DNA of 64,000 bases from Vineibacter terrae (GCF_008039615.1 NZ_VDUZ01000042.1:1-64000), one strand, 5' to 3'; numbered from the stretch's first letter, positions 8,642-17,173 are shown. The notes: generated from the sequence alone by a model not told the origin. Numbers and translations are program-made.

Positions 8642-9880
8642 CTACGCCGCCTGCCGCGCGGGCTCGGCGAAAGCGCGGCCCAGCACCAGCGGCTCGCGCA
8701 AATGCAGCACCGGCTCGCCGCGCTGCATCAGGTCGAACAGCCAGCCGCCATCGGCAGCATCGCCAACCAGCACCGCGCCCGCGAGGCGACCGTCGCGCAG
8801 CACCACCTTTCTGTACAAGCCCGTGTCAGGGTCGGCGCAGACGGCCTCCTCGGCGCCGTCAGCCGCGGCGATGTCACCGGCCGCGTACACCGCCACGCCG
8901 GCAACCTTGAGGTTGGTGCCGACGATCGAGCCACGATAGGCCACCTTACGGTTGCCTGCGAGACGGGCCGCCAGGACATCGGCCTGCGCCCAGGCCGGGG
9001 CCACGAGGCCATAGACCTGCCCGGCGTGCTCGACGCATTCGCCGATCGCCGAGATCGCGGTGTCCGATGTCGCCAGCGCATCGTCGACCAGCACGCCGCG
9101 CCGGACCGCCAGCCCCGCGGCCCGGGCCAGCGCCACGTTGGGCCGCACGCCCACGGCCATCACCACCAGGTCGGTGGCCAGGCGCCGACCGTCCCGCAGC
9201 CGCACGGCCTCGACACGGCCCTCGCCCTCGATGGCCGCGGTATCGGCACGAAGCGCGAAGCGGATCCCGCGGCGCTCCAGGTCGCGCTGCAGATAGAGCG
9301 CCGCGGTCCGATCGAGCTGGCGCTCCATCAGATGCCCCATGAGATGCACCACGGTGACATCGAGGCCGCGCTGCCGCAGTCCCCACGCGGCTTCAAGGCC
9401 CAGCAGCCCGCCACCGATCACCACGGCGCGCCGTCGCGTGCGTGTCGCGGCGATCAGGTGCTCGACATCGTCGAGGTCGCGGAACGTGCGCACGCCATCG
9501 AGGTCCTTGCCGGGCAACGGCAGCTGGACGGCGTCGGAGCCCGTGGCGAGCACAAGATGGTCGTACGCCGCCTGCCCGCCGGCGGCATCGTGCACGATGC
9601 GCCGCTCGCGATCGATGCTGGTGATCGCCACGCCCGCATGGAACGTGATCCCGCGCCGGCTGAACCAGGCCGCGTCGGTGTCCATCACGTCGGCAGCCGA
9701 CTTCTCGCCGGACAGCACCGTCGACAGCAGGATCCGGTTGTAGTTGGCGCGCGGCTCGGCGCCGAACACGGTGATCGACCAGCGCTGCGGCGAGTCCTCG
9801 GCAAGGCGCTCCAGCAGGCGATGCGCCGCCATGCCGTTGCCGGCGACGACAAGGCGCGGGGGAGCCGGGCTCGGGCACAT
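8642..9880 (-). CDS. FAD/NAD(P)H-dependent electron-transfer subunit of assimilatory nitrate reductase (NirB N-terminal type)
   Basis: 412 residues. It corresponds to the FAD/NADH-binding part of NirB without the sirohaem half. The first dinucleotide fold is at VVAGNGMAAHRLLERL (about 11-26), followed by ANYNRILLSTVLSGE and LVLATGSDA. The second fold, for NAD(P)H, is AVVIGGGLLGLEAAWGL (about 150). AIGECVEHAGQVYGLVAPAW is diagnostic of the NirB/NasC group. It most likely passes electrons from NAD(P)H to the BFD domain of NasA. Stop and start are 21 bases apart from nasA, and the upstream nrtD stop touches its start. It is named NasC in Klebsiella and NasB in Bacillus, so no symbol is given. 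Confidence 0.85.
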   Translation of the reverse strand: MCPSPAPPRLVVAGNGMAAHRLLERLAEDSPQRWSITVFGAEPRANYNRILLSTVLSGEKSAADVMDTDAAWFSRRGITFHAGVAITSIDRERRIVHDAAGGQAAYDHLVLATGSDAVQLPLPGKDLDGVRTFRDLDDVEHLIAATRTRRRAVVIGGGLLGLEAAWGLRQRGLDVTVVHLMGHLMERQLDRTAALYLQRDLERRGIRFALRADTAAIEGEGRVEAVRLRDGRRLATDLVVMAVGVRPNVALARAAGLAVRRGVLVDDALATSDTAISAIGECVEHAGQVYGLVAPAWAQADVLAARLAGNRKVAYRGSIVGTNLKVAGVAVYAAGDIAAADGAEEAVCADPDTGLYRKVVLRDGRLAGAVLVGDAADGGWLFDLMQRGEPVLHLREPLVLGRAFAEPARQAA

Positions 9881-9881
9881 G

Positions 9882-10685
9882 TCAGGCCGCCCGCGACGGC
9901 AGCTTGTGCCGCGAATACAGGAACGCCATCACCGCCGCCCGGCAGCCTGTGTATTCGGGATCGGTCGCCAGCTCCAGCCGCCGCCGCGGCCGCGGCAGGT
10001 CGACCGCCAGCACCTCGCCGATGGTTGCCGACGGGCCGTTGGTCATCATCACGATGCGGTCGGACAGCAGCACGGCCTCGTCGACATCGTGGGTGATCAT
10101 CATCACCGTGTTGCCGAGCTTGGCGTGGATATCCATCACCGAGTCCTGGAGATGGGCCCGGGTGAGCGCATCGAGCGCGCCGAACGGCTCGTCCATCAGC
10201 AGCACCTTGGGCTGCATCGCCAGCGCCCGCGCGATGCCGACGCGCTGCTTCATGCCGCCCGAGACCTCGTGCGGCCGCTTGTCCTTGTGCTGCGCCATCT
10301 GCACCAGCTCCAGCTTGTGCATGACCCAGTCGTGGCGCTCCTTTGACGACTTGGTGCCGCCGAACACCTTGTCGACGGCGATGCGCACGTTGCCGTACAC
10401 GGTCAGCCACGGCAGCAAGGAGTGGTTCTGGAACACGATGGCGCGATCGGGTCCGGGGGCGTCGACCACTTGGCCTTCGAGGAAGACCTCGCCGGTGGTC
10501 GACTTCAGCAAGCCACCGACGATGTTCAGCAAGGTCGACTTGCCGCAGCCCGAATGGCCGATGATCGAAACGTACTCACCCTCGCCGATGCGCAGGTCGA
10601 CATCGCGCAGCACCTCGCTGGCATGCGTGCCGCGCCGGAAGCTCATGCCGACCTGCTCGAAGCTGAGATAGGCCTTGGCGCCCAT
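9882..10685 (-). CDS. nrtD: Nitrate ABC transporter ATP-binding protein
   Basis: 267 residues, one ABC domain. Walker A GHSGCGKST is at about 44-52, the signature VSGGMKQR, and Walker B KVLLMDEP followed by the D-loop FGALDA. The Q-loop region VFQNHSLLPWLTVYGNV is the form found in NrtC/NrtD/SsuB/TauB taurine-nitrate importers. It lacks the fused C-terminal nitrate-binding domain of cyanobacterial NrtC; a separate NasS sensor is encoded in this operon. The start is the ATG at 10685 with GGAGG upstream, 11 bases after the permease stop. Confidence 0.9.
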   Translation of the reverse strand: MGAKAYLSFEQVGMSFRRGTHASEVLRDVDLRIGEGEYVSIIGHSGCGKSTLLNIVGGLLKSTTGEVFLEGQVVDAPGPDRAIVFQNHSLLPWLTVYGNVRIAVDKVFGGTKSSKERHDWVMHKLELVQMAQHKDKRPHEVSGGMKQRVGIARALAMQPKVLLMDEPFGALDALTRAHLQDSVMDIHAKLGNTVMMITHDVDEAVLLSDRIVMMTNGPSATIGEVLAVDLPRPRRRLELATDPEYTGCRAAVMAFLYSRHKLPSRAA

Positions 10686-10696
10686 GGTCCACCTCC

Positions 10697-11602
10697 TCAC
10701 GAAGCCGATGTGCCGCGCGACACGACATGACCCAGGGCCGCGATCAGGCGGTCGAGCAGGAAGCCGACCAGGCCGATGTAGGTCAGCGCCACGATGATGT
10801 CGCTGATGCGCGAGCTGTTCCACGCGTCCCAGATGAAGAAGCCGATGCCGACGCCGCCGATCAGCATCTCGGCGGCGACGATGGCCAGCCACGAGAGGCC
10901 GACGCCGATGCGCAGGCCGGTGAAGATGTACGGCACCGTGGCCGGCAGCGTGATCTTCCAGAAGAACTCGTACCACGACAGGCGGATGACGGCGGCGACG
11001 TTGCGGTAGTCCTGCGGTATCTGGCGCACGCCCACCGACGTGTTGATGATCACGGGCCAGATCGAGGTGATGAAGATCACGAAGATCGCCGAAGGCTGGG
11101 CATCGCGGAAGCCGGCCAGCGACAGCGGCAGCCAGGCAAGCGGCGGGATGGTGCGCAGCACCTGGAAGATCGGATCGAGCCCGCGCATCGCCCAGGTGCT
11201 CTGGCCGACCAGAACCCCCAGGGCGATGCCCACGACCGCGGCCAGCGCGAAGCCGACGGCGACGCGGCTGAGGCTCCTGGCGATGTGCCAGAATGCGCCC
11301 TTGTCGATGCCGCCGTTGTCGTAGAACGGATCGACGATGAAATCCCAGGTGTCGGTCAGCACCTTGCTGGGCGGCGGCAGGCGCGACCCGGCCTGCGCGC
11401 ACAGCAGCTCCCATACCACCAGCAGCAGCGCCAGCACGATCAACGGCGGGACCACGCGGGCGGAAGCCGCGCTGAACACCGGTCCGCACCGTTCGGCGAG
11501 CGACGGCCGCTTCAGCGGCAGCGCCACGACATCCGCTTCCGCTGCCGCTATCGGTGGCCCGGCCTCGGCTGCCGGCTTCAGGGCTTGCACGACTGGCATC
11601 AT
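10697..11602 (-). CDS. nrtB: Nitrate ABC transporter permease
   Basis: 301 residues. A hydrophilic N-terminal tail of about 45 residues is followed by about six membrane segments. The BPD-transport EAA loop is seen near DYRNVAAVIRLSWYEFFWKI..PATVPYIFTGLR, and LRTIPPLAWLPLSLAGF is typical of NrtB. It forms the nitrate channel with NrtD and receives nitrate from NrtA. Two adjacent ATGs occur at 11602 and 11599; GGAG lies 3 and 6 bases before them, so the second may be the true start. It sits between nrtA and nrtD in the nitrate operon. Confidence 0.9.
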   Translation of the reverse strand: MMPVVQALKPAAEAGPPIAAAEADVVALPLKRPSLAERCGPVFSAASARVVPPLIVLALLLVVWELLCAQAGSRLPPPSKVLTDTWDFIVDPFYDNGGIDKGAFWHIARSLSRVAVGFALAAVVGIALGVLVGQSTWAMRGLDPIFQVLRTIPPLAWLPLSLAGFRDAQPSAIFVIFITSIWPVIINTSVGVRQIPQDYRNVAAVIRLSWYEFFWKITLPATVPYIFTGLRIGVGLSWLAIVAAEMLIGGVGIGFFIWDAWNSSRISDIIVALTYIGLVGFLLDRLIAALGHVVSRGTSAS

Positions 11603-11630
11603 ACGCTCCGTGAAGATTTGACCGGCCGGC

Positions 11631-12956
11631 TCACGCGACCTTCTTGATCGCGAGGCTCGCGAGATAGGCCTTGGGATCGTCGGGATCGAAGACCTTGCCG
11701 TCGAAGAAGGTTTCCTTGCCGCGCGAGGTGCCGGCGGGAATCCCGTGCGCCGGCGCGCCGATGCTGTTGGCGGCAGCGCGCCACAGATCCTCGCGGTTGA
11801 CCTTGGCGACGATGGCCTTGGTGTCGAGATCGGGCGGCAGGATGCCCCAGCGCTGATCCTCGGTGAGGAACCACAGCTCATGGCTCTGGAACGGATAGGA
11901 GGCGTGCTCGGCGTAGAACTTCATCAGCAGCGACGTGCCCTTGAGGCTGCGGCCGTCGCCATAGTTCACGTCGCCCTTGATGCGGTTGATGATGTCCGCC
12001 GGCGGCACGTTGAACCACTGACGCTTGCCCAGGATGGTGCTCATCTCCTCCTTGTTCTCCATCTTGTCGCACCACACCTGCGCCTCGATGACCGCGCTCA
12101 GCACCGCCTGCGCCGCCTTGGGGTTCTTGTCGACCCAGTCGGCGCGCATGCCCAGGCTCTTCTCGGGGTGGTTCTTCCAGATCTCGCCCGTGGTGCAGGC
12201 GGTGTATCCGATGCCCTGGTTGACGAGCTGCTCGTTCCACGGCTCGCCGACGCAGAAGGCGTCCATGTTGCCGACCTTCATGTTGGCCACCATCTGCGGC
12301 GGCGGCACGACGATGGTCGAGACATCCCGGTCCGGGTCGATGCCGCCCGCCGCCAGCCAGTAGCGGATCCACAGATCGTGCGTGCCGCCGCGGAACGTCA
12401 TGGCGCATTTGGGATCCTTGCCCGCCGCCTTCATCCTGGCGAAGGCCTCCTTCAGCGGCGCCGAGTCGAGCCGCGCACCGGTAGGCATCAGCTCCTTGGA
12501 GACCGAGATCGCCTGGCAGTCGTAGTTGAGCCGGGCCAGGATGTTCATCGGCACGGGCTTGTTCTCGGGCGTGACCGTGCCCAGCGAGATGAGGTACGGC
12601 AGCGGCGTCAGGATGTGCGCGCCGTCGATGCCGCCGGCCGCCGAGCCCAGCACGATGTTGTCGCGCGTGGTGCCCCAGGAGGCCTGCTTGTTCACGCTGG
12701 CATCGGTGATGCCGTGCTTGTCGAAAAGCTTCTTCTCCTTGGCGATGATCAGGGGCGCAGCATCGGTCAGCGCGATGAAGCCGAGCGTCACCTTGCTGGT
12801 CTCCGGTCCGCTCGCCTGCGCAAAGGCGCCGGCAGGAAACGCTGCCCGCACGCTCGACAGCAGGGCGGCGGTGGCCGTGGCAGCGGCGGCGCCCTTCAGC
12901 AGATCACGGCGCACGATGCCCCGCCGCTGGGCGCGCGTGCTGGTCTCTCTCGTCAT
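11631..12956 (-). CDS. nrtA: Nitrate ABC transporter periplasmic substrate-binding protein, Tat-exported
   Basis: 441 residues. The N-terminus RRGIVRRDLLKGAAAATATA is a clear twin-arginine signal, ending near AGAFAQA. The mature protein is NrtA-like: VTLGFIALTDAAPLIIAKEK, SWGTTRDNIVLGSAAGGIDG, PPPQMVANMKVGNMDAFCVGEPW. It captures nitrate for NrtB/NrtD. The start codon overlaps the nasS stop by four bases (ATGA), so translation is coupled. The start at 12956 is preferred to in-frame upstream codons because it begins the Tat signal. It is clearly related to NasS next door, which has no signal peptide. Confidence 0.93.
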   Translation of the reverse strand: MTRETSTRAQRRGIVRRDLLKGAAAATATAALLSSVRAAFPAGAFAQASGPETSKVTLGFIALTDAAPLIIAKEKKLFDKHGITDASVNKQASWGTTRDNIVLGSAAGGIDGAHILTPLPYLISLGTVTPENKPVPMNILARLNYDCQAISVSKELMPTGARLDSAPLKEAFARMKAAGKDPKCAMTFRGGTHDLWIRYWLAAGGIDPDRDVSTIVVPPPQMVANMKVGNMDAFCVGEPWNEQLVNQGIGYTACTTGEIWKNHPEKSLGMRADWVDKNPKAAQAVLSAVIEAQVWCDKMENKEEMSTILGKRQWFNVPPADIINRIKGDVNYGDGRSLKGTSLLMKFYAEHASYPFQSHELWFLTEDQRWGILPPDLDTKAIVAKVNREDLWRAAANSIGAPAHGIPAGTSRGKETFFDGKVFDPDDPKAYLASLAIKKVA

Positions 12957-14242
12957 GACGATGCGGCCTCCCGAGCCGAAGAATGGTCCGTCTGGTCTTG
13001 CTGGCCCGGCCTGCCGCAGCCGAAGCCGGCGAGGTAGGCGTCGATGTCGGCCGGATCGAAGCAGCGATCGTCGCAGAAGCGATCGGCGCCCAGCGTGATC
13101 GCGCCGCCACCGCCGGCAGCCACGCTCCATGGTCCGGCATGCAGGCCATCGCGCTTGCTGTCAGCGGCCGGCGCCGCCAATCCGAGATCGGATGCAGCGA
13201 GCCGATAGGCGGCCGGGTCGCACACCGCGGCTGCAGCACCCACGGTCGCCGCTTCGGCATCGACTTGGCCCCAGCGCCGCATCTGCGACAGCGTCCACAG
13301 GGCACGCGAGGCCCAGGGAAAGGTGGCCGCGTGATGGTGGAAGAGCAGGCTTCCTGGCGCTGCCAGGCGCAGCGATGTCGCAACGACGGCCTCGGGCACG
13401 GGGATCACGTCGGGTCGCGCCATCCAGTAGGCGGCCTCGGCGCGATTCGCCGGATTGTCGAGCCACACGCCGGCCAGCAGCAACGCCCGCAGCAAGGCGC
13501 GCAGCGTCGCCGGATAGCGCGCCGCCCAGGCAGTCGTGACACCCAGCACCTTCTCCTGCGCGTTGTTCCAGATGTCGTGCCCGCTGGTCGCCAGCCGGCC
13601 GACGCCGAGCGCCTCGGCAAGGTCATTCCAAGGCGCCCCGACGCAATAGCCGTCGATCCGGCCGGCCGTCAGATGGGCGATCATCTGCGGCGGCGGCACG
13701 ACCTTGAGGCGCACGTCGCGGTCAGGATCGACGCCGCCTGCCGCCAGCCAGTAGCGCAGCAGGTAGTTGTGGCTGGAGTGCGGGAAGACCACGCCGAAGG
13801 TCGGCGGCGTCTGGCCCTGCGCACGGCGGCGCTGCGCCAGGCGCGCCAGCGCCCGCGGCACCGACAGGTCGCCGGCCCGGATGGTGGCGTCCTCGGCGAC
13901 CAGGTCCTCCCACAACGCCTGCGAAACGGTCACACCGTTGCCGTTGAGATTGAGCGCGACCGGCGCCATCAACGGCACGCGCCAGCTGCCGAGCCCAACG
14001 GCGTTCGCCACCGGGATCGCCGCCAGCATGTGGCCGCCGTCGAAGACGCCGCTGCAGACCCGATCGCGCAGGGCGGCCCACGACGCCTCGCGGACCAGGC
14101 GCACCGAGAGGCCTTCGGCCGCGAAGAAGCCCTTCTCCCGCGCCGCCACCAGCGGCGCCGCATCGACGAGCGGCACGAAGCCGAGGACCAATTCGGTCTT
14201 CTCGGGAGCACCTGATGCGTCGATCCGGGTTTCATCCGACAT
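12953..14242 (-). CDS. nasS: NasS, cytoplasmic nitrate/nitrite sensor related to NrtA
   Basis: 429 residues, NrtA/CmpA fold (LVLGFVPLVDAAPLVAAREK, then PPPQMIAHLTAGRIDGYCVG) but with no signal peptide, as expected for NasS. In characterised systems NasS binds the antiterminator NasT without nitrate and releases it when nitrate or nitrite binds. The C-terminus (about 340-429) is divergent and rich in Ala/Gly. First gene of the nrt/nas operon. Its 5' leader, 14243-14353, carries two ANTAR-type hairpins and a sigma-54 promoter, so the sensor is likely autoregulated with the pathway. TCCAGGAG lies 13 bases before the ATG. Confidence 0.88.
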   Translation of the reverse strand: MSDETRIDASGAPEKTELVLGFVPLVDAAPLVAAREKGFFAAEGLSVRLVREASWAALRDRVCSGVFDGGHMLAAIPVANAVGLGSWRVPLMAPVALNLNGNGVTVSQALWEDLVAEDATIRAGDLSVPRALARLAQRRRAQGQTPPTFGVVFPHSSHNYLLRYWLAAGGVDPDRDVRLKVVPPPQMIAHLTAGRIDGYCVGAPWNDLAEALGVGRLATSGHDIWNNAQEKVLGVTTAWAARYPATLRALLRALLLAGVWLDNPANRAEAAYWMARPDVIPVPEAVVATSLRLAAPGSLLFHHHAATFPWASRALWTLSQMRRWGQVDAEAATVGAAAAVCDPAAYRLAASDLGLAAPAADSKRDGLHAGPWSVAAGGGGAITLGADRFCDDRCFDPADIDAYLAGFGCGRPGQQDQTDHSSAREAASS

Positions 14243-14303
14243 GGGCGCAACGACTCCTGGACTGCGACAGCGCGGTATCGGTCACCGATCCGGCCGTGCC
14301 TGC

Positions 14304-14351
14304 GCGGACCACCTTTGATCCGCCATCTGGAGTCGCCCGCCGTTGGACGAC
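14304..14351 (-). promoter_or_regulatory. Dual hexaloop ANTAR antitermination element, leader of nasS-nrtABD-nasA
   Basis: On the minus strand hairpin 1 (14351-14332) has a 7-bp stem GTCGTCC/GGGCGAC and loop AACGGC. After 8 bases, hairpin 2 (14323-14304) has a 7-bp stem GCGGATC/GGTCCGC and loop AAAGGT. Both loops are six bases with A1 and G4, the features reported for RNA targets of ANTAR proteins such as NasT/NasR. Each stem includes one G-U pair. Hairpin 1 begins about two bases after the predicted sigma-54 start. No terminator with a U-run was found between hairpin 2 and nasS, so the exact switch (terminator, Rho or translation) is open. Confidence 0.82.
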
Positions 14352-14363
14352 GCACACGGTGAA

Positions 14364-14380
14364 CTCAAGAAGCGTGCCAA
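14364..14380 (-). promoter_or_regulatory. Sigma-54 promoter of the nasS-nrt-nasA operon
   Basis: Minus-strand TTGGCACG-CTTC-TTGAG matches the -24/-12 consensus TGGCACG-N4-TTGCW, with GA in place of GC at -12. The predicted start is near 14353, giving a 111-base leader that opens with the ANTAR hairpins. Upstream, GGCACCA (14424-14430) and TGGTGCA (14448-14454) resemble separated NtrC half-sites, but their spacing is wider than usual, so NtrC binding is only a suggestion. Confidence 0.7.
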
Positions 14381-14503
14381 GCGCCGCTCACTGCCGATGC
14401 GGCGGAAATTCCTGGCGTCGCGCGGCACCAGCTAAGCGCGACGCTCGTGGTGCACTGCACAATATTTGCTCGATCGCTCCTGATTCGCGCACCCAAACGA
14501 GCA

Positions 14504-15127
14504 TCACGCCTTGGGTGGCGCCAGCAGATCACTGATGGCGATCACCTGCTCGGCGATCTCCGCCAGCCGCTTGCCCTTGTCCATCGCGAGCTTGCGCAAG
14601 GCGCGGTAGGCGTCCTCCTCGCTGAGCCCGCGCTGCGCCATGAGAATGCCCTTGGCCCGCTCGACCAGCTTGCGCTCGACCAGGGTCGCGCGCGCCTTGT
14701 CGAGCTCGTCGCGCAGCTCCTGCAACGCCCGGAAACGCGCGATGGCCACGTTCATGATCGGCTTCACGCGCGCCGGGCTCAGCCCATCGACGACGTAGGA
14801 TGTCACGCCGGCCTTGACGGCCTCGACCGCCATGGCCTCGTCGGTGTCGTCGACGAACATCACGATCGGGCGCGCCTGCTCGCGCGACACATGACGCATG
14901 TGCTCCAGCATGTCGCGATTGGGCGACGAGACGTCGACGATGATCATGTCGGGCCCGTGCGCCCGCACATGATCGAGCAGGTCGTCGGTGCCCGAAGCCT
15001 GGGCGACGACCCGGTGACCGGCCTCGCTCAGCGTGCGCTCGAGCATCGCACCGCGCTGTGCGTCGTCGTCGACGAGCAGGATCCTCAGCGGCGCTGCAAT
15101 GCTGCCGCCGGAACGGTTGACGCTCAT
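14504..15127 (-). CDS. nasT: NasT, response-regulator-like ANTAR antiterminator
   Basis: 207 residues. Receiver domain: RILLVDDDAQRGAML (about 15-29), the phosphoacceptor-position Asp in DMIIVDVSS at D65, and VKAGVTSYVVDGLS. A helix then leads to the C-terminal ANTAR RNA-binding domain with VERAKGILMAQRGLSEEDAY. NasT binds paired hexaloop hairpins and is held by NasS without nitrate. Two such elements occur in this window, one on each side of the gene. The start at 15127 gives the standard length; the site before it is weak. It lies upstream of the nasS promoter on the same strand, so it is probably expressed separately from the leader-controlled operon. Confidence 0.92.
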   Translation of the reverse strand: MSVNRSGGSIAAPLRILLVDDDAQRGAMLERTLSEAGHRVVAQASGTDDLLDHVRAHGPDMIIVDVSSPNRDMLEHMRHVSREQARPIVMFVDDTDEAMAVEAVKAGVTSYVVDGLSPARVKPIMNVAIARFRALQELRDELDKARATLVERKLVERAKGILMAQRGLSEEDAYRALRKLAMDKGKRLAEIAEQVIAISDLLAPPKA

Positions 15128-15297
15128 GATCGGCCCGGCATTCACGCGCTCGTCCACCTTGCACCCTTGTATCCGGCTAGCAACCGCCGTGCCGTGCCCG
15201 CCCGATGCGCGGCGGCGATGCCCAAGATGCAGGCAGACCGATCGCCGCATGGCCGTCATAGCCTGCCAACCTCTTGATTCGATTGAGGCCCGGCATG

Positions 15298-15313
15298 TGG
15301 CACGCGGGTTGCT
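15298..15313 (+). promoter_or_regulatory. Sigma-54 promoter of nirA operon
   Basis: TGGCACG-CGGG-TTGCT is an exact match to the sigma-54 consensus, with GG and GC separated by 10 bases. The predicted start is near 15324, five bases before the first ANTAR hairpin. It reads towards nirA. Confidence 0.85.
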
Positions 15314-15328
15314 TCCGGGTTGGGCGCT

Positions 15329-15369
15329 GCGACAACGACGTCGCGCAATTCCGGCGGCAGTGACGTCGC
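15329..15369 (+). promoter_or_regulatory. Dual hexaloop ANTAR antitermination element, nirA leader
   Basis: Hairpin 1 (15329-15344) has stem GCGAC/GTCGC and loop AACGAC. Hairpin 2 (15354-15369) has stem GCGGC/GTCGC with one G-U pair and loop AGTGAC. Both loops have A1 and G4, as in the nasS leader, and the linker is 9 bases against 8 there. Distance from the predicted transcription start is also similar. This places nirA, the reductase flavoprotein and cysG under the same NasT control as the nitrate operon. Confidence 0.82.
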
Positions 15370-15378
15370 GCTCGGACA

Positions 15379-15393
15379 AGACTCCAGGAGTCT
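15379..15393 (+). promoter_or_regulatory. Hairpin enclosing the nirA Shine-Dalgarno sequence
   Basis: AGACTC-CAG-GAGTCT forms a 6-bp stem with a 3-base loop. The ribosome binding site AGGAG (15386-15390) lies in the loop and 3' arm, and the nirA ATG follows at 15397. The same TCCAGGAGTC string occurs before nasS without a full stem. It could limit initiation until the leader is remodelled; there is no U-run, so it is not a standard terminator. Confidence 0.5.
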
Positions 15394-15396
15394 GCG

Positions 15397-17169
15397 ATGA
15401 GCGGCGAGAGCGGCTTCACGCCAGAGCAGCAGCAGTATCTGCAGGGCTTCTTCAGCGGCCTGGCCGCCCGTGGGCAGTCGGGCGGCGGGCAAGCGGCGAT
15501 GCGCGAGGCGCCACCGTCGTCCCATGCGCTTCATCTCGACGCACAGGATCGCGTGCTGGCCGCAGGCGGAAAGCTCGTTGCCGAGGAGACGGCCAAGCGC
15601 AAAAAGGATCCGTTCCAGATGTGGGACGAGATCCAGGACAATGCGGACGCCGGCCGCTTCCCCAAGGGCATCGACGTCTTCCTCACCAAGTTCCACGGCC
15701 TCTTCTATGTCGCGCCGGCGCAGGACTCCTACATGTGCCGCCTGCGCATCCCCAACGGCATCCTCAACAGCTTCCAGATGCGCGGCCTTGCCGACATGGC
15801 CGACACGCTGGCCGGTGGCTACGCCGACGTGACCACGCGCGCCAACCTGCAGCTGCGCGAGATCGGCGCGGCGCAGGCGCCCGCCGTGCTGATGGGCCTC
15901 GCCGATCTGGGGCTGACCTCGCGCGGCTCGGGCGCGGACAACATCCGCAACATCACCGGCAGCCCGACGGCCGGCATCGATCCGCATGAGCTGATCGACA
16001 CCCGCCCGCTCTGCCGCGCGCTGCATCACACCATCCTCAATCACCGCGAGCTCTACGGCCTGCCGCGCAAGTTCAACGCGGCGTTCGACGGCGGCGGCGA
16101 TATCGGCGTGCTGGAGGACACCAACGATGTCGGGTTCGTGGCCGTCCGCGTCGACGCCGGCCACGGCGTCGAGCCGGGGGTCTATTTCCGCTGCGAGCTG
16201 GGCGGCATCACCGGCCATCTCGATTTCGCGCGCGACACCGGCCTGCTGCTGCGGCCCGGCGACTGCGTGCCGGTGGCCGTGGCGATGATCCGCATCTTCA
16301 TCAAGCACGGCGACCGCACCGACCGCCGCCGGGCGCGCCTGAAATACCTGCTCGACGACTGGGGCTTCGACCGGTTCATCGCCGAGTCGGAGGCCGAGCT
16401 GGGCCGCGCCTTGCCACGGCTGCCGCGCGCGGCCTGCGTGCCGCGCCGCGCCTGGTCACGGCAAGGCCATATCGGCGTGCACGCCCAGAAGCAGACCGGC
16501 CTGAATTATATCGGGATCGCGCTGCCCGTGGGCCGCATGACGTCGCGGCAGATGCGCGGGCTGGCCGACCTGGCGCAGTCGCTGGGCAGCGGCACGATCA
16601 GGCTCACGGTGTGGCAGAACCTGCTGATCTCCGACATCCCCGACGACAAGATCGCTGCGGCTAAGGCGGCGATCACGGCGCTGGGCCTGCAGTGGCACGC
16701 AAGCGCGATCCGTGCCGGCATGGTGGCCTGCACCGGCAGCACCGGCTGCAAGTTCGCAGCCTCGAACACCAAGGGCCAGGCCATGGTGCTGGCCGACCAT
16801 CTCGAGGCCCGCCTGCAGCTCGACCAGCCGATCAACATCCATCTCACCGGCTGCCACCACAGCTGCGCCCAGCACTATATCGGCGATATCGGCCTGCTGG
16901 CCGCCAAGGTCGACCGCGGCGACGATGCGGTCGAGGGCTATGTCGTGCATGTCGGCGGCGGCGCCGGTCCCGACGGGCAGGCCATGGCGCGCGAGATCTA
17001 TCCGGCCACGGCGTTCGACGACCTGCCGCCGCTGATCGAACGCATGCTGCGCGCCTATCTCGCGCACCGGCGCGACAGCACCGAGGATTTCCGGCACTTC
17101 ACCCGGCGCCATGACATCGAGGCGCTGCAGCGCCTGTTCGAGGCGCCGGTCACCCTGGCGGCGGAATGA
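15397..17169 (+). CDS. nirA: Ferredoxin-type assimilatory nitrite reductase (sirohaem, [4Fe-4S])
   Basis: 590 residues. Six-electron reduction of nitrite to ammonium in the cytoplasm. It has two nitrite/sulfite-reductase ferredoxin-like half domains and two sirohaem/4Fe-4S repeats. The cluster and sirohaem cysteines are C445 and C451 (CTGSTGC) and C486 and C490 (CHHSC), the classical C-x5-C...C-x3-C pattern. The N-terminal region [20 protein letters not shown] and [13 protein letters not shown] match the NirA group. A flavoprotein reductase begins four bases after its stop and probably supplies electrons; cysG follows and makes its sirohaem. The start has AGGAG 6 bases upstream. Confidence 0.93.
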   Translation: MSGESGFTPEQQQYLQGFFSGLAARGQSGGGQAAMREAPPSSHALHLDAQDRVLAAGGKLVAEETAKRKKDPFQMWDEIQDNADAGRFPKGIDVFLTKFHGLFYVAPAQDSYMCRLRIPNGILNSFQMRGLADMADTLAGGYADVTTRANLQLREIGAAQAPAVLMGLADLGLTSRGSGADNIRNITGSPTAGIDPHELIDTRPLCRALHHTILNHRELYGLPRKFNAAFDGGGDIGVLEDTNDVGFVAVRVDAGHGVEPGVYFRCELGGITGHLDFARDTGLLLRPGDCVPVAVAMIRIFIKHGDRTDRRRARLKYLLDDWGFDRFIAESEAELGRALPRLPRAACVPRRAWSRQGHIGVHAQKQTGLNYIGIALPVGRMTSRQMRGLADLAQSLGSGTIRLTVWQNLLISDIPDDKIAAAKAAITALGLQWHASAIRAGMVACTGSTGCKFAASNTKGQAMVLADHLEARLQLDQPINIHLTGCHHSCAQHYIGDIGLLAAKVDRGDDAVEGYVVHVGGGAGPDGQAMAREIYPATAFDDLPPLIERMLRAYLAHRRDSTEDFRHFTRRHDIEALQRLFEAPVTLAAE

Positions 17170-17173
17170 GCTG

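Noticed and set aside
6983-10096. Very long open frame on the plus strand opposite nasA and its FAD subunit
   Set aside because: High GC suppresses stops in the antisense frame. The protein is low-complexity, rich in Arg/His/Gly, with no domain, and two well-supported genes occupy the other strand.
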